From Spirodela intermedia (taxonomy: Eukaryota; Streptophyta; Magnoliopsida; Alismatales; Araceae), in the NCBI GenBank assembly GCA_902729315.2, contig LR746278.1:879001-943000 (forward strand): a DNA stretch of 64,000 bases. Reading direction: 5' to 3'. Both the position numbers and the translations under genes were made by a program. Below the pieces are notes generated by a model. It ran no database searches. It was not told where the DNA came from and worked only from the letters and a program-made list of their open reading frames with translations. This document shows positions 37,719-49,878 of the stretch, one piece after another. How positions within the stretch are numbered: position 1 is the stretch's first letter; the number at the start of each line of letters is the position of its first letter.

Positions 37719-38397
37719 GGGAAGTGTTATTTTTGGTTGCCCAAAATGACTTGTAATGAGTCAAAGTGCATAAGCCCATATAGTTGGAAAAGGTAAAGTG
37801 TATTTTCACACCCTATTTTCAATGGGAGAAATAGCTCCATGAAAGTTGTCAAAGGTAGTTTCAAAAACAAAGGTTTTAGGGATTCTGTGGAGAAGGAAAA
37901 CGACTATTTCAAGTAGAACTTGAGGGCTTGAAGAGAGAAGGAAGAGTTACAGATGTCTACTTGTCCTCTCTAGTGTTCTATGGGTGAGAAAGAATCTTGT
38001 CTACAAACTAGTGGAAGGAGGTTTTCAATAAATAAATAAAATTCAATTGTTTCTAATTTATTTCATGTCTCCACATTTTGTTTGATAGTAGATGCAAGAG
38101 TTTTATCTCTGAATGATATAATTATTATCACATATTTATTTGATGTTAATGTTTTGAATCAATCTTTCATCAACATTCTCTTGCAATGTTGAGTGTTTGA
38201 CTTCTTCAAAGAAATTTATAATTTAAAGAACATAGAAGTCATCAGTCCTCCACTATTATTATATTCAGTATTTTTTTAATTGTGATTTGTTCTTCTGCAC
38301 ATATGCAAGTATACAATTGGCATCCGATATCTGTCTTTTATATCTCTTGGATCTCTTAAACTCTGATATAAATCAAAGTTTTACTTGTTATCACTAT

Positions 38398-38786
<389 letters not shown>

Positions 38787-39390
38787 GTAACAAGATGTGA
38801 AGGACATATGTCACGTGATTAATGTAAAATGTGTTCGATAAGTTGGATAAATCGACAGAGAAAATTTCGGTTTTCATGGCCCCTAAACTAATGTGGTAAG
38901 TGGCCCGTAGCACGAGGGCTCACAAGCATGTCAGAGAATGGGCCCAAATCACACCTCAACCTAGTGGGCCAGGTATCCAAGGCCCGGTATCCATCTGCGA
39001 TTGGGGCCAGAGGGCCGAGGCCCATCCAGGCGACCCATAATCTAGTCCACCGGATGATCCGGCTTTCATATGCTGAGAGATACGAAAGGTAAAAACAAAA
39101 AGGTCGGAAAATCGACCGTTGAGAGCACATGATTCCCGACCGTTACCCCCCAAATTTCAAACCATATTCCCCCCCTTCAATCTTGCCGTTCCTATTCCCG
39201 TCAACGGCTAGGATTACTTGGACTCTGTCCCAGATCTCACCTCCTCCTCCCTCGCTCCACCGGAACTACGCCACCATCTCCCTGCTCCTCCTGCTGCGAA
39301 GCTTCCCACCTCCAACTCTGAAACCCTAATCGGAGGCCACCCTGCAAGTTCTTTCCCTCTCTTCCACCTCCGTCTCTCTGGTTCTGGGGG

Positions 39391-42384
39391 ATGCCGGTCA
39401 CCACCAGGTCGCAGATTTCCGGCGGCGGCCATGAATCCATTCTCCGGCCGCCGCCGGCTCTCCGACGACCCCCCCATCCGCCGGAGCAGGAAGCCGCCGC
39501 CGCTGCCGCCGCCGCCGCCGACCCTCCGCCACTGCCGCCGTCTCTGATGCGGAACCCCCACTACGCCCTCAAGGAGAAAATGAAGGCGCTGACTCAGTTC
39601 TACGAGCAGCACCAGCACCAGCTCGCCAGCGTGAGGAGCCTCTCTTCCCGGCCGGAGAAGCCCGCCGCCGCCGGCCACCTCATCAGCGAGAAGAAGAGAG
39701 GAGGAGAGGGGGAAGATGATGGGGAGGTCAAGAAGGTCGCTGCCGATCTGGTGATGAGAGAGAATCCTCTGAACGTGTTGCCGGCGAGCTCGCCGGCCGC
39801 CAGGAAGAAGCCCGCCGCCTTTCACTGCACCGTCGAATCCAAGGAGAACCTGCAAGATCGTCCCACCGCCTTCTCTTGCCCGAAGAAGGAGCCCCCTTCT
39901 GCGGCGCGGAAGCTCTCTCTCGGCGGCGGCGCGGCGGCGGCGCAGTCGGAGCCTAGGGTTCTGAGGTCGAGGAGGATCAGCGGAGAACTGGGGACCATCT
40001 CCGAGGGCGGCGGCGGCGGCAGCCGGATCATGGTGTACGTGAGGCTGAGGCCGATGGCGAAGAAGGAGAAAGAAGCTGGATCACGGAGCTGCGTGAGGAT
40101 CGTCAACCGGCGGGAAGTCTACCTGACGGAGTTGACCTCCGACACCGATTATCTCCGGCTGAAGCGCCTCCGCGGCCGCCATTTCAGATTCGACGCCTCC
40201 TTCCCCGAGTCAACCAGCCAGCAAGATGTTTACGCCACCACGTAAGCCCGAATTAGGATTCTTCCCCTGGTTCTTGAAACCCTAAATCCCCACCCCGATC
40301 GAACCAGTGGAAAATCCTCACCTCCTTCGTGGGATTTGGATTTCCAATGCAGAGCAGCGGATCTGGTGGAGGGCGTTTTGCAAGGGAGGAACGGATCGGT
40401 GTTCTGCTACGGCGCCACCGGAGCGGGGAAGACCTACACGATGCTGGGGACGGTGGAGAAACCTGGGGTGATGGTGCTCGCCATTAAAGACCTCTTCTCC
40501 AAGATCCGGCAGAGGAGCTACGACGGGAACCATCTCGTCCACCTCTCCTATCTCGAGGTCTACAACGAGACCGTAAGGGATCTCCTCTCCCCTGGAAGGC
40601 CCCTCGTTCTCAGAGAAGACAAGCAGGTTCGCCCCCAATCCTCCTCCATCGTCTTCTACCTCGTCTGCCCTAATTGAACTCCTGTTCCTCCTCTTATTCT
40701 GTTCGGATTTGCAGGGAATAATGGCGGCAGGTCTCACGCAGTACAGAGCGTACTCCACCGATGAAGTAAGATCTTCCTCCTCCTCCTCCTCCTCCTCCTC
40801 CTATCATCGTCGTCGTCGCCATCATCTTCTCCATGGATGGATGGAGTGGCCTGATCTGAACTGGTTTGGTGAAGGTGATGGCGCTGCTGCAGCAAGGGAA
40901 CCAGAACAGGACGACGGAACCGACGAGGGTGAACGAGACCTCCTCCCGATCGCACGCGATTCTCCAGGTGGTGGCGGAGTACAGAGAGAAGATCGCCGGC
41001 GGCGGCGGGATCGCCACCAGGGTGGGGAAGCTCTCGCTGATCGATCTGGCCGGATCTGAGCGGGCGCTGGCGACGGATCAGAGGTCGCAGAGATCTCTCG
41101 AAGGAGCCAACATCAACCGCTCCCTCCTTGCTCTGAGCAGCTGCATCAACGCTCTGGTGGAGGGGAAGAAGCACATCCCTTACAGGAACTCCAAGCTCAC
41201 CCAGCTCCTCAAGGACTCCCTCGGAGGCCCCTGCAACACCGTCATGATCGCCAACATCAGCCCCAGCAACCTCTCCTTCGGGGAGACCCAGAACACCCTC
41301 CACTGGGCCGATCGCGCCAAGGAGATCAGAACCAAGGTCCGGAAATTCATCCATGGCCTCCTCTGGTTCTTCTTCTTCTTCTTCTTCTTCTCGAGAACTT
41401 CTGTGACTGTCCCTACTGGTTTCCAGGCGTGTGCGGAGAATGGGGAAGAAGCTCTACCGGTGCCGGAGACGGAGACGGACCAGGCGAAGCTGCTGCTGGA
41501 GCTGCAGAGGGAGAACAGCGACTTGCGGCAGCAGCTGGCGAGAGAGAAGCAGAAGCTCGTGAATCTGCAAGCTCAGTCCATGGCTGCGTCGGCGGCGCCG
41601 CCCTCTCCGGGGGGCTCCTCTCTGCTGTCTCCGCCACCGTCCACCCCGCGGAGACCCAAGCGCTCGCTCCTCTCCGGCACTTGCTTCCGCACACCGGAGT
41701 CGAAGAAGAAAAGAGGAGCAGAGGAAGCGGCCGCCATCGCCGTCAAGGAGCTGCAGCAGAGGGTGAAGACCTTGGAAACGGAGCTCGAGAGGATGAAGAA
41801 GCAGCACACGCTTCAGATCAAGCAGAAGGACGAGTTCATCCGCGACCTGGTCACCCGCAAGAACATCACCAGGCCACTGGAGATCGGAGAAGGAGGCCGA
41901 GAGAGGAGTATCGTCACCAGGGCGAGCTTGCGCAAGGCGGAGAGATCGACGGCGGCGGCGGCGGCGGGGGAACTGAAGAGCCCCAGCCACCGGTTCCTCT
42001 CGCCGGCGCCGACGGCCAAGAAGCGCAGCTTCTGGGACATCACAGCCGCCAACAGCCCCTCGGTTCTCTCCATCAACGGCCGGAAATTGAAGAGCTACAT
42101 CGCCGCCGGCGAGGCGACTCCCCTCGTCGCTGCACCTCCGTCCTTGCTCCTCCAGGTGAGAAATTTCTTCCATGGCTTGCTGCCACAGAGCTCATCATCA
42201 TCCTGCTACTTTTTTCCTCTTCTGGGTTTCCTTCTGTTCGTGAGTTCTTGCTCCTATAATCACTAATGCAGCTCGCATGTCGCTGTTTCTGGTTTGTGAT
42301 CATCCTGGGGCCTCATCTTCTCCACCATGGCTGCTCCTCCAGCCCGGCTTCTCTCGTCAAAGGCTCGCCTCTGTAAAGAAATAA
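39391..42384 (+). CDS. Kinesin-8 family microtubule motor (KIN-8A-like)
   Basis: Six exons, 39391-40241, 40353-40626, 40715-40765, 40875-41336, 41427-42155 and 42343-42384, encode about 802 residues. A long Pro/Ala-rich N-terminal extension (about 210 residues) precedes the motor core. The core opens at RIMVYVRLRPM and has the ATP P-loop GATGAGKTYTM, LSYLEVYNETVRDLL, switch I NETSSRSH, switch II DLAGSERAL, SLLALSSCINAL and RNSKLTQLLKDSLGG. A coiled coil follows (KLLLELQRENSDLRQQLARE; VKELQQRVKTLETELERMKK), then a basic Ser-rich tail. VYLTEL and RLRGRHFRFD ahead of the P-loop match plant kinesin-8. Animal and fungal kinesin-8 motors shorten microtubule plus ends; the plant role is less clear. 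The last exon is only 42 nt and rests on splice sites and phase. Confidence 0.92.
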
Positions 42385-42763
42385 AACCGGAAGAACGAGG
42401 AACAAGCACAAGCTCTCTCTCTCTCTCACTAACATCCTGTTCCACCATGTAAGTTAACCCAATTTCTGTGTGGTCTTATTTACTTAATCCACTAACACGG
42501 AGGAGAAGGATCTGAATTTGGAATCATTCAGTTCAATAAAAAATTCCATTATCGGAAGTAATCGCGGATCTTCGTGATTATTCGCTAAATCTTGTGTGGG
42601 CGAATGGGGTTAGAGACCATCTGCAACTCGGATAAGGCGAAGAAGACGACGGACAAGACAAGTAAGTCTCATGTGCGGACATCCCCACCCGTCGGCCGAC
42701 GTTGTTCTTCCAGCTCCTGGCCCACCGCCGCCGAATGGCTCGACGAAGAAGAGGGATTATGCC

Positions 42764-42798
<35 letters not shown>

Positions 42799-43069
42799 GT
42801 TTTAGCCCACCGCCGGCCATCCCCACCCGCCGGCCGACGTCATTCTTCCAGTTCCTGGCCCGCCGCTGCCGAATGGCTCGAAGAAGAAGAAGAAGAAGAA
42901 AGATTAAGAGCAATCTCTATCTACCTCTCTCTCTCTCTCAAGAGCAATCTTCGTGTGATCATCAGGTACCCACTCAGATTTTTGGTGAATTAAGCAGTAA
43001 AAAATTGACCTTTTGATTTGCCCATCTGGAAGAGTGCCAGAAACCAATCATTCCGATGCACTATATTAC

Positions 43070-43110
<41 letters not shown>

Positions 43111-43378
43111 TCTAGCTAGGCATAAATAAATGTCTCTTTCTTTAAGCTTTGGTTAGGGCATCTCTTTGTCTTCTGGTGTCGGGGGAGGAAAACTGAAGGA
43201 TGGACAAGTTCTGCAGAGACAGAGGGGCCACGAAGAACGGGGAAATTATTAACCTAGAAAAGCTGTACATTACTACCAGTTAGGGTAAAATCAGACGCAG
43301 TTGCAGAGGACGATGATCCACCATCACAAACCAGATTCTTCTCCGAAGATTTGGAGAAGAAGAGATCTCCGCCGCCGG
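42385..43378. other. Intergenic between convergent kinesin-8 and MIZ1-like genes
   Basis: Contains CT microsatellites near 42767-42796 and 43074-43112 and a 138-bp-period tandem duplication. No gene was recognised. Confidence 0.55.
42676..42905. repeat. Tandem duplication, period 138 bp
   Basis: Two copies, starting at about 42681 and 42819, share ATCCCCACCCG, GGCCGACGT, TTCTTCCAG and GCCGAATGGCTCGA with scattered differences. A CT array lies between them. Confidence 0.8.
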
Positions 43379-44128
43379 TCAAGCTCTGAGGAGGTAGATG
43401 CTGAGCTCGGGGCCGCCGCCAGTGCCGTCGGGGTTCATCATGTAGAAGGCCTCCGAGTCCCTCGACCCCACCACCCTCTCGAACCTCGCCCTCATATACA
43501 TCACCTCCCCGTCGCCGTCCCTGTCGCCGTCACCGGCGGCGAGAGGGGGGAGTACGCCGGCGCCCATGGAGACGGGCTCCACGGCCCTGAGGACCCGCCA
43601 CTCTGCGGCGCCGCACTCGCGGCGGACGGCGAAGCCGCACTTCCTGCCGTTGCAGAAGGTCCGCCAGATCGGCTCCTCCAGCAGCCGCCTCGCCGGCGGC
43701 GGCTTCTTCCCGGCGGCGAGGGGCGGCGCCGCCGCCGCGGGGGGCTTCTTCTCGCACTCCAGAGCGATGCGAACCAGGCCGGAGGCCATCTCTCTAACGA
43801 GGGCGCTGGTGGGTGTGGCCAGCTCGAGGAGAAGGGAAGGGGCCCACCGGGGGTCCCCCTGGAAGGCGAGGAAGACGTGGCCGCGCCGCCGCCCGAAGAG
43901 GGTCCCCGTTACGCGAGAGCCTAGCGAGGCGGCAGCGCCGCCCCCCGCTCCGGCCCACCGCCCGGTGATGGCCGCCATGAACGCCGCCCGGAACCTCGAG
44001 ACGGAGATCGGGGCTACGCCGCCCCCGGGAGCTTTCTTCTTCTTCGGGGTCTCACTTGGATTTTCTCTCTCTACGACGCCGCCACCCATCCGCCGCCAGG
44101 AGGAGCCGTCCCCGAGGGTTCTCGCCAT
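43379..44128 (-). CDS. MIZU-KUSSEI 1-like (DUF617) protein
   Basis: A single-exon 249-residue frame starts MARTLGDGSSWRRMGGG and ends with stop TGA at the left edge. The DUF617 core includes GTLFGRRRGHVFLAFQGDPR, LLLELATPTSALVREMASG, ALECEKKP, CNGRKCGFAVRRECGAAEWR and FERVVGSRDSEAFYMMNPDG, ending GPELSIYLLRA. MIZ1 in Arabidopsis is needed for root hydrotropism; most paralogues are uncharacterised. I chose the ATG at 44128 because the frame upstream is Ser-Leu repeat translated from a GA array in the presumed 5' UTR. The gene is strongly GC-rich. Confidence 0.9.
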   Translation of the reverse strand: MARTLGDGSSWRRMGGGVVERENPSETPKKKKAPGGGVAPISVSRFRAAFMAAITGRWAGAGGGAAASLGSRVTGTLFGRRRGHVFLAFQGDPRWAPSLLLELATPTSALVREMASGLVRIALECEKKPPAAAAPPLAAGKKPPPARRLLEEPIWRTFCNGRKCGFAVRRECGAAEWRVLRAVEPVSMGAGVLPPLAAGDGDRDGDGEVMYMRARFERVVGSRDSEAFYMMNPDGTGGGPELSIYLLRA

Positions 44129-44155
44129 GAATTCGAGCTTCCCAAGAAAGGGGAT

Positions 44156-44199
<44 letters not shown>

Positions 44200-45198
44200 C
44201 AAAGGGGAAGCAGTGAAGAGAGAGGGAGGGGGAGGATGAAGACAATGGAGAGATTGTGGGGGGAGAGTGAATGAAAATCAGCGCTCTGGTCCTTTTTCTC
44301 GATGCCCTTCTGCTATAACCATCTACTTCGATGGGCACAGAGGGAGAGGGGGAGAGAGAGAGAGAGTGGGTCATTTAATATATCTTCCAGCTCGTGGGGG
44401 CAGATGGGTGCCGTGTATCCGTGGCTTTGGGCTTATTACTCGCCACAGTGGGCTGCAGTGATGGAAGAGAGAGAATGAAGAGAGAGAGAGGAAGTGACAA
44501 GGGCGAGCTGAGCTGAACCAGGCCGGCCCCATGGGATTCCAGGTGCCAAAGAAGATCGAAGCAAAGCTACCGGCCAGCACAGATGTAGCCACGGGATCCT
44601 TTCCGAAGACAAAGAGATAGAGGTAGAGAGAGAGAGAGAGATGCGGGGGAGGGATTTACAGGGTGGCCGGCGAGGGATGAGGCCGCTGGGTTTGGCTCCC
44701 TGGGCATGCGTTCATCGTCGTTTCCGAGTGGTGTAGATCCTCCTCCAAGTGGAGTGGATCTTGTGAGCGAGTGTAGAGAGAGGGAGAGAGAGAGGAGTAG
44801 GAGGTGATGACGATAATGGCGGGTGGACGTCAGAGACAGCTCTGGGAGCTCGCTTCCCTCTTCCTCACGTCACCGATGAGTCTCGCTTCCCCTACGGAGC
44901 GGCCGTCGTTGACATCTCTCTCTCCTCCCCTCGTCCCTTTCAGACAATAACTGCACACTGAAAATCTAGAGGGAGGGAGGTAGGCTCGAGCCTGGAACAC
45001 GGGTGGGGGAGAAGTAGACCCGTAGCCATGCTTCACAACTGTCTTGTTCAATGGCGTGGGGTTCCTCTCGAGTTAGAATTACAGTAGAGAGAGAAAGTAG
45101 AGAGAGAGAGAGACAGTAAATCTGAACATATGAAGATCGCAAGAGCGCGCCTTAAATTAGAGACTTGACAGTAAAAACCAGACATCTGTCAGCTTGAT
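44129..45198. promoter_or_regulatory. Upstream region of the MIZ1-like gene, rich in GA tracts
   Basis: GA arrays occur at about 44158-44194, 44345-44366, 44623-44640 and 44775-44793 on the plus strand, so CT-rich in transcript sense. GA/CT repeats are known binding sites for plant BPC/GAGA factors; their use here is inferred. No gene was found. Confidence 0.45.
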
Positions 45199-47696
45199 CT
45201 ACCTCTGATGATGATGATGATGATGGCGGTGCCGGAGCCGGTCTCTCCTCGGTGGCGAGTCCTCGGCGGCGGCGCCGCCGTACCAGCGGTCGGAGTGCGC
45301 CGTCCGGCCGTAGATCTCCCCAGAGTAAAGGCTGTGGCCCGAAGAGTACGGAGATCCTTCGTAGGACAGAGGCCCCCTCTCCCTCTCCGACAGAGACCTC
45401 GGAGTTCTCGAGAGAGAATGGTGGTCGTAGGAGCTGTACCCCGATGGGGACCGGCGCAACGGCGCGGGGGAGGAGCTTGAAGGTCCGCCGCCGTCTCGGT
45501 AGTCCCACGGCCGTCTCTGATCGGAGAACTCCCTCTGCATCTCGGACCGTCGCCCAGATCCGGCCGAGAGACCCCCCGGCACCGCCCAGAGCCGCCGGTC
45601 CGCCTTCTCCGGGATCGGCGCGTTGATTCCCGGGAACTCCACCGTCATCTTCTTCTCCGACGGCCCCGGCTCCCCCTTCTCGGGGAGCTCTCCTTCCTCG
45701 TACTCCAGTTGACCTTCCTCCTCGGCATAGATGGTGATTCCCGAGGGCGGGTCTTCGTCTTCCTCCTCTTCTGCAACATAAAGTACAGAAGCAGGAATCA
45801 ATGGCGAATCAAGGGAAGAACATCGATCGAATCTCCTCCGATTCACAAACCTAGATATCCCGGCGGGTACCCCAGTTCACGCATCCGGTGAAGCCATGGA
45901 GGTGGATCGAGCTCCTGCATCGAAAACCAAAAAAAAAAAAGATTTTCATCCGGAAAACAAATTAAGCCCATCGCCAGAAAATAATTCTGGCCCACAAAAT
46001 TCTACCAGAGAAGGAATGGAAGAACACGGATGAATATCACCAAGATGCAATCTTTATCATCAGATTCAGAGAGAGAAGGACGATGAACATGAGGAATCCA
46101 TTACCCCGATGCCCAGAGATTCTCTCAGCTCGGGCCCAAGAACGCCGGCCCTCAGACCATCGAACTTCCCAGTGGAGATCTGGTAGTACCGGGTCTGGCC
46201 GCGTTGACCTGACGCAGAGTTCCTCCTGGAGCTGTGCTGCCTGCGGGCAAGGTTGATGGCGGCGCTGTCGCGGGGCCTCGGGCAATCCTTCAACGAGTGG
46301 CTGTAAGACCCGCAATTGAAGCAACGAGATGCTTCGAGTGGTTCCACCCTGGAGACACAAAAAAAAAAGAAAAAAGGCAGAGATTTACTTACGACGAACG
46401 TTAACTTCTGCACTGAAAGTCAACTGCGAAGAACGGAGGCTGCTCATTTTCTCAAGATCGCCATGGACTATTTATTTACCTCTCAGGGCGGGCTGAGCCA
46501 TCGGTTGCAGAGAGACCCAGAGTGAATCCACGATCATAGAGTGGAACCCAGTCGCCGTCAACCGAACCAGATTCATCCGTTCTTGCTCTCTTGTCCACCC
46601 GAAATGACTGCATATGGGAGAAATGAATGCACTGGGAGAAAGGAATCCGACCTCCAGATGCTGGTTGAGCGTTTCTTGCAGGAAGAAAATGGAGATCTCA
46701 CCACCGAAGACGGCTTATCTGGGTCGGCGCGGAGGGCTGGAAAGTACGTCTGCTCCCCATCTTCCATAGCCTCCATTGAAGAAGCCTGCTCCAAGATCAC
46801 CCACATGAAAATACGCCACAAATCGGTGGATCCAAAAGCTCGTGAGCAGGCAAACATGACGGCCAGTAGCAGAGACGGCATCAGATCAAGTTGACCCAGT
46901 GGGCATCAAGAAGGAGAGAGAATTACATCTGATGAGGTTCCACTCCGGCCATGCCATTCGGACCACTCTTGCAGGAGCTCCTCGAGCTTTCTCCTGCTTG
47001 CTCTGGGAATAGCAAGAAGAAACACACAGAGAGAACGGCGCCATAAGCGCGCAGCAAAATATCTCAAACGTATGATAATTATTATCTTCTGAACCATAAA
47101 ATCAAACGAGCGGCTGATTTCTCTCAGATGGATGAAAGTTTTCCGTACTGAGACAAAGACTTGTAAACCACATGCACCGATGGCTGCTCGTCACCTGGCG
47201 TTCTGCTTCTTTTCGCCCCTGTGACAGCTGCTGCGCCGAGTTATGGCAATCACAAGATAATGCGATCGAGACCATATATATATCTAATGGAAGATATCAT
47301 GGATGAAGAAAGAGTGTCCAGTCATATTACGCCACCGGGCAGCAGGATACAGCTTGGTTCTGGTGTATGGTCTCTGGGAGGACTGGTATCGATGGAGCCA
47401 TTCTCCATGGGTTCAGGCCCAGCTACGGTCAATTCCTCCACCACTGTAACAGTTTCTTCCCAGTCAACACCTTTTTGAAGAACAGATGACTGTTGAATCG
47501 AATTATCCTCGATATTCACCACATGAAAGGTCTCCTGGTCAATTTCTCCTTCACAAGCTTCCGCTGTTTCCGTATAGTCAACACTAGGGTCGTCACTGAT
47601 TTGATGAACTTCAGCGGACTCTGAGGCCTGATCGTCCACCTCGTCGGCATCGTTTCCGGGATCAGAGCCCAGGTCAATGAAATCTTCCGAGGCCAT
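45199..47696 (-). CDS. ZCCHC8-like zinc-knuckle and PSP-domain protein (nuclear exosome targeting)
   Basis: Eight exons: 47696-47336, 47218-47149, 47002-46927, 46785-46702, 46607-46480, 46348-46105, 45914-45851, 45770-45199, encoding about 532 residues. The N-terminus is acidic. Then come a conserved block (SVHVVYKSL, RRKLEELLQEWSEWH, ETYFPALR-like QTYFPALRADPDKPSSV, VPLYDRGFTLGL), the CCHC knuckle CFNCGSYSHSLKDCPRPRD, and the PSP segment (ELDPPPWLHRMRELGYPPGY). An acidic patch, KKMTVEFPGINAPIPEKAD and a Ser/Arg-rich tail follow. In plants ZCCHC8 joins RBM7 and the helicase HEN2 in the NEXT complex, which feeds nuclear RNAs to the exosome. The protein ends with six consecutive histidines (RHRHHHHHHQR). 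A 5' UTR intron with acceptor near 47730 is likely. Confidence 0.87.
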
Positions 47697-49676
47697 TTTA
47701 CTGGTTGACTTCGCTGGAAACTCAAACCTGTACAAGGAATCTGAATGAGGTCAACAATTAGATGTCGGATTCATGGAAACTGTTAACGAAACCAAATGAG
47801 CTACAATAGCCTGAGCAGGAAGAAAAATCTCCACGCATTACCACAGCACTAAGGATTTTTTGATAAAAAATATTTTTTTTAGGAGGGGAAGAGAGATGGA
47901 AAATACCCTCGATACCCAGAGTCGCCAACCACTAAGATCGATAAACCCTACGTACCAATTACTTTCACAGGTTTTGCTAGCAAAGAAATTTGAGCACTGA
48001 ACAGGTTGCAACTTGGGTCTCGTTCACGATTCATCCAGAGACAAAATCTCTCGCGCAGTAGGAAAAGCCTTGTCAGAGGAGCAGAATCTACAGAATCCCT
48101 GCAGAAAATCGTGAAAGACAGGAAAGAACCCTAAATTTCTGGTCCACGATTCGTTTAAGAAACCTTGTCCCCCCTGGTCAATCCATCTTGGACGAAGCCT
48201 TCTAAGAAAACCTGTGATAGAATTTCTAAGGGTTATCTACTGGAATGTGTGGGAACCGGAGCTGGTGATCTGATCATTCAGAAATGGCCATGATGCCCAG
48301 CAGCTATCCCACACCCTAATGGCCGGCAGTCATTGAAAAAAGATCAGCTGTGAGCTATTGGGAAGTCTACCAAGAACTGAGGGGGAGACTTGCACAAGGA
48401 TTTGCCGTGAAGAACTTCCATGCTAGAAGAGATCTGGAGGGGATGTCCTGGGACTTGAAGGTTATTCCCGTTCGCCATTTTTTCTTCTTCCAGGCAATCT
48501 CAAAGATTATTCATGTCCGGGGATGTCCGGGGACTCAAAGAAGCCAGAGGCAGTCTCGAGGGCGACGACTCAGGCTGGAGGGGAAATCCATTTTCAGACC
48601 TCCTTAACCTGGTCAACCCTAATACTCTTCAACCGTGCAATCGATTGTCAAAGAATTACGCGACATCCTAAGAAGGCCGGAGTAGCAATGGCAGCTAAAT
48701 TTCCACAGATCGAAGCAAGCCCTTCGACATCAGAGAATCACTTCATACCTCGGTGTGAATCCAGCTGTGATCGGGAAAAGCGCCGTAGCCGAGTCCTCCG
48801 TTCTACCGCGAGCCAGACCGGTGCACTCCCCCGCCTCGAGGGGAATTCGAGATGAAGCCGGGGGATTTGCGAAGGAAAATTCGCCGCCTCCAGACGCCGA
48901 GACCGAAGCACCGGGGCGAAATCCCCAAAGACAGACGGAGAGGAGGAAGAGGGGAACCCAGGCGCAGGAGAAACGATGGGACAAAGAGGAAAATACTCCA
49001 GGGAAGCTCCACGACTCCCGCTCTGCAACTGTAGGGTGCCGGAGAAAGGGGAGAGGAAACAACAGATCGAGGCCGGCCTGCCCCCGGAAGTCCTTGTCGC
49101 CCGTGTACCGAACGGATCTGGCCAGGATAAGTGGAATATATAAACCCCGACCGCGAAATCCGATCGATGCGATTACTGGCGCCGACGAAAATTTGAAAGC
49201 CAGATCTTCCGTTCAAGCTAATCAAATATCATCGCCTCCCCCTCCATTTCGTCGGAATGTCAACGGTCGGAAGCCCCGGCAACCAGGGAATCCAATTTTT
49301 CCGAGGACCAGCCCAGAACTGGGCCCTCGCGGATCTCCTAGGGTTTACCTCGGGAACCTGAAGTTTGACTTTGGTTTGATTCTCGGACAGACAAAGATCG
49401 AGTTTTTCTCTGCATTTTTTATTTATAAATATTCATAAATAAATTTTATTTCGGCGAGGTTATCTGATAGCATTGAGAAATTATGGGCGCCAGATAATCC
49501 CCTTAATTTTTCGTTCCCAATTCTGAAAATATATATAAAAAAATGTTCCTGGACCCACCGACTGTGGTCTAATTCTCCCCGGCTCATTCTCGGTCCAGTT
49601 AAGCCCGTTCTGGCCCATTTATCTGAGTTTCTCAGCCCAGACAAGTTTAGTTCAGCCCACCCTCCCTACAAAACAA

Positions 49677-49711
<35 letters not shown>

Positions 49712-49878
49712 AAGCCCACGATTTTATTTGAAAAATAAGATGGGTTTATGCGAGGTATATGAGTAACTAACTGAGAAGCTGTTGTTTTATTTCTTACGCT
49801 ATTTCCTCCGACGATCGTCGACCGGGGGACTCCCATTCTAGGCGGAGGGCAGGGCTCTCCTCTTCATCCTCTCCTTCT
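47697..49878. other. Upstream region of ZCCHC8-like gene
   Basis: About 2.2 kb, partly GC-rich. Open frames exist on both strands at 48755-49438, but none shows recognisable motifs, and overlapping frames on the opposite strand are equally long. A short GA array lies at about 49682-49708. The region probably includes 5' UTR and promoter of the ZCCHC8-like gene. Confidence 0.45.

Noticed and set aside
39214-42448. Long antisense and alternative-frame ORFs across the kinesin-8 gene
   Set aside because: High GC content removes stop codons in all frames; only the kinesin frame has family motifs and phase-consistent introns.
44129-44374. N-terminal extension of the MIZ1-like frame to 44374
   Set aside because: The added residues are Ser-Leu repeat from a GA array; family members start at MAR-like sequences near the conserved core.
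48755-49438. 227-codon plus-strand ORF upstream of ZCCHC8
   Set aside because: No recognisable motif, composition looks random, and overlapping opposite-strand frames are as open.
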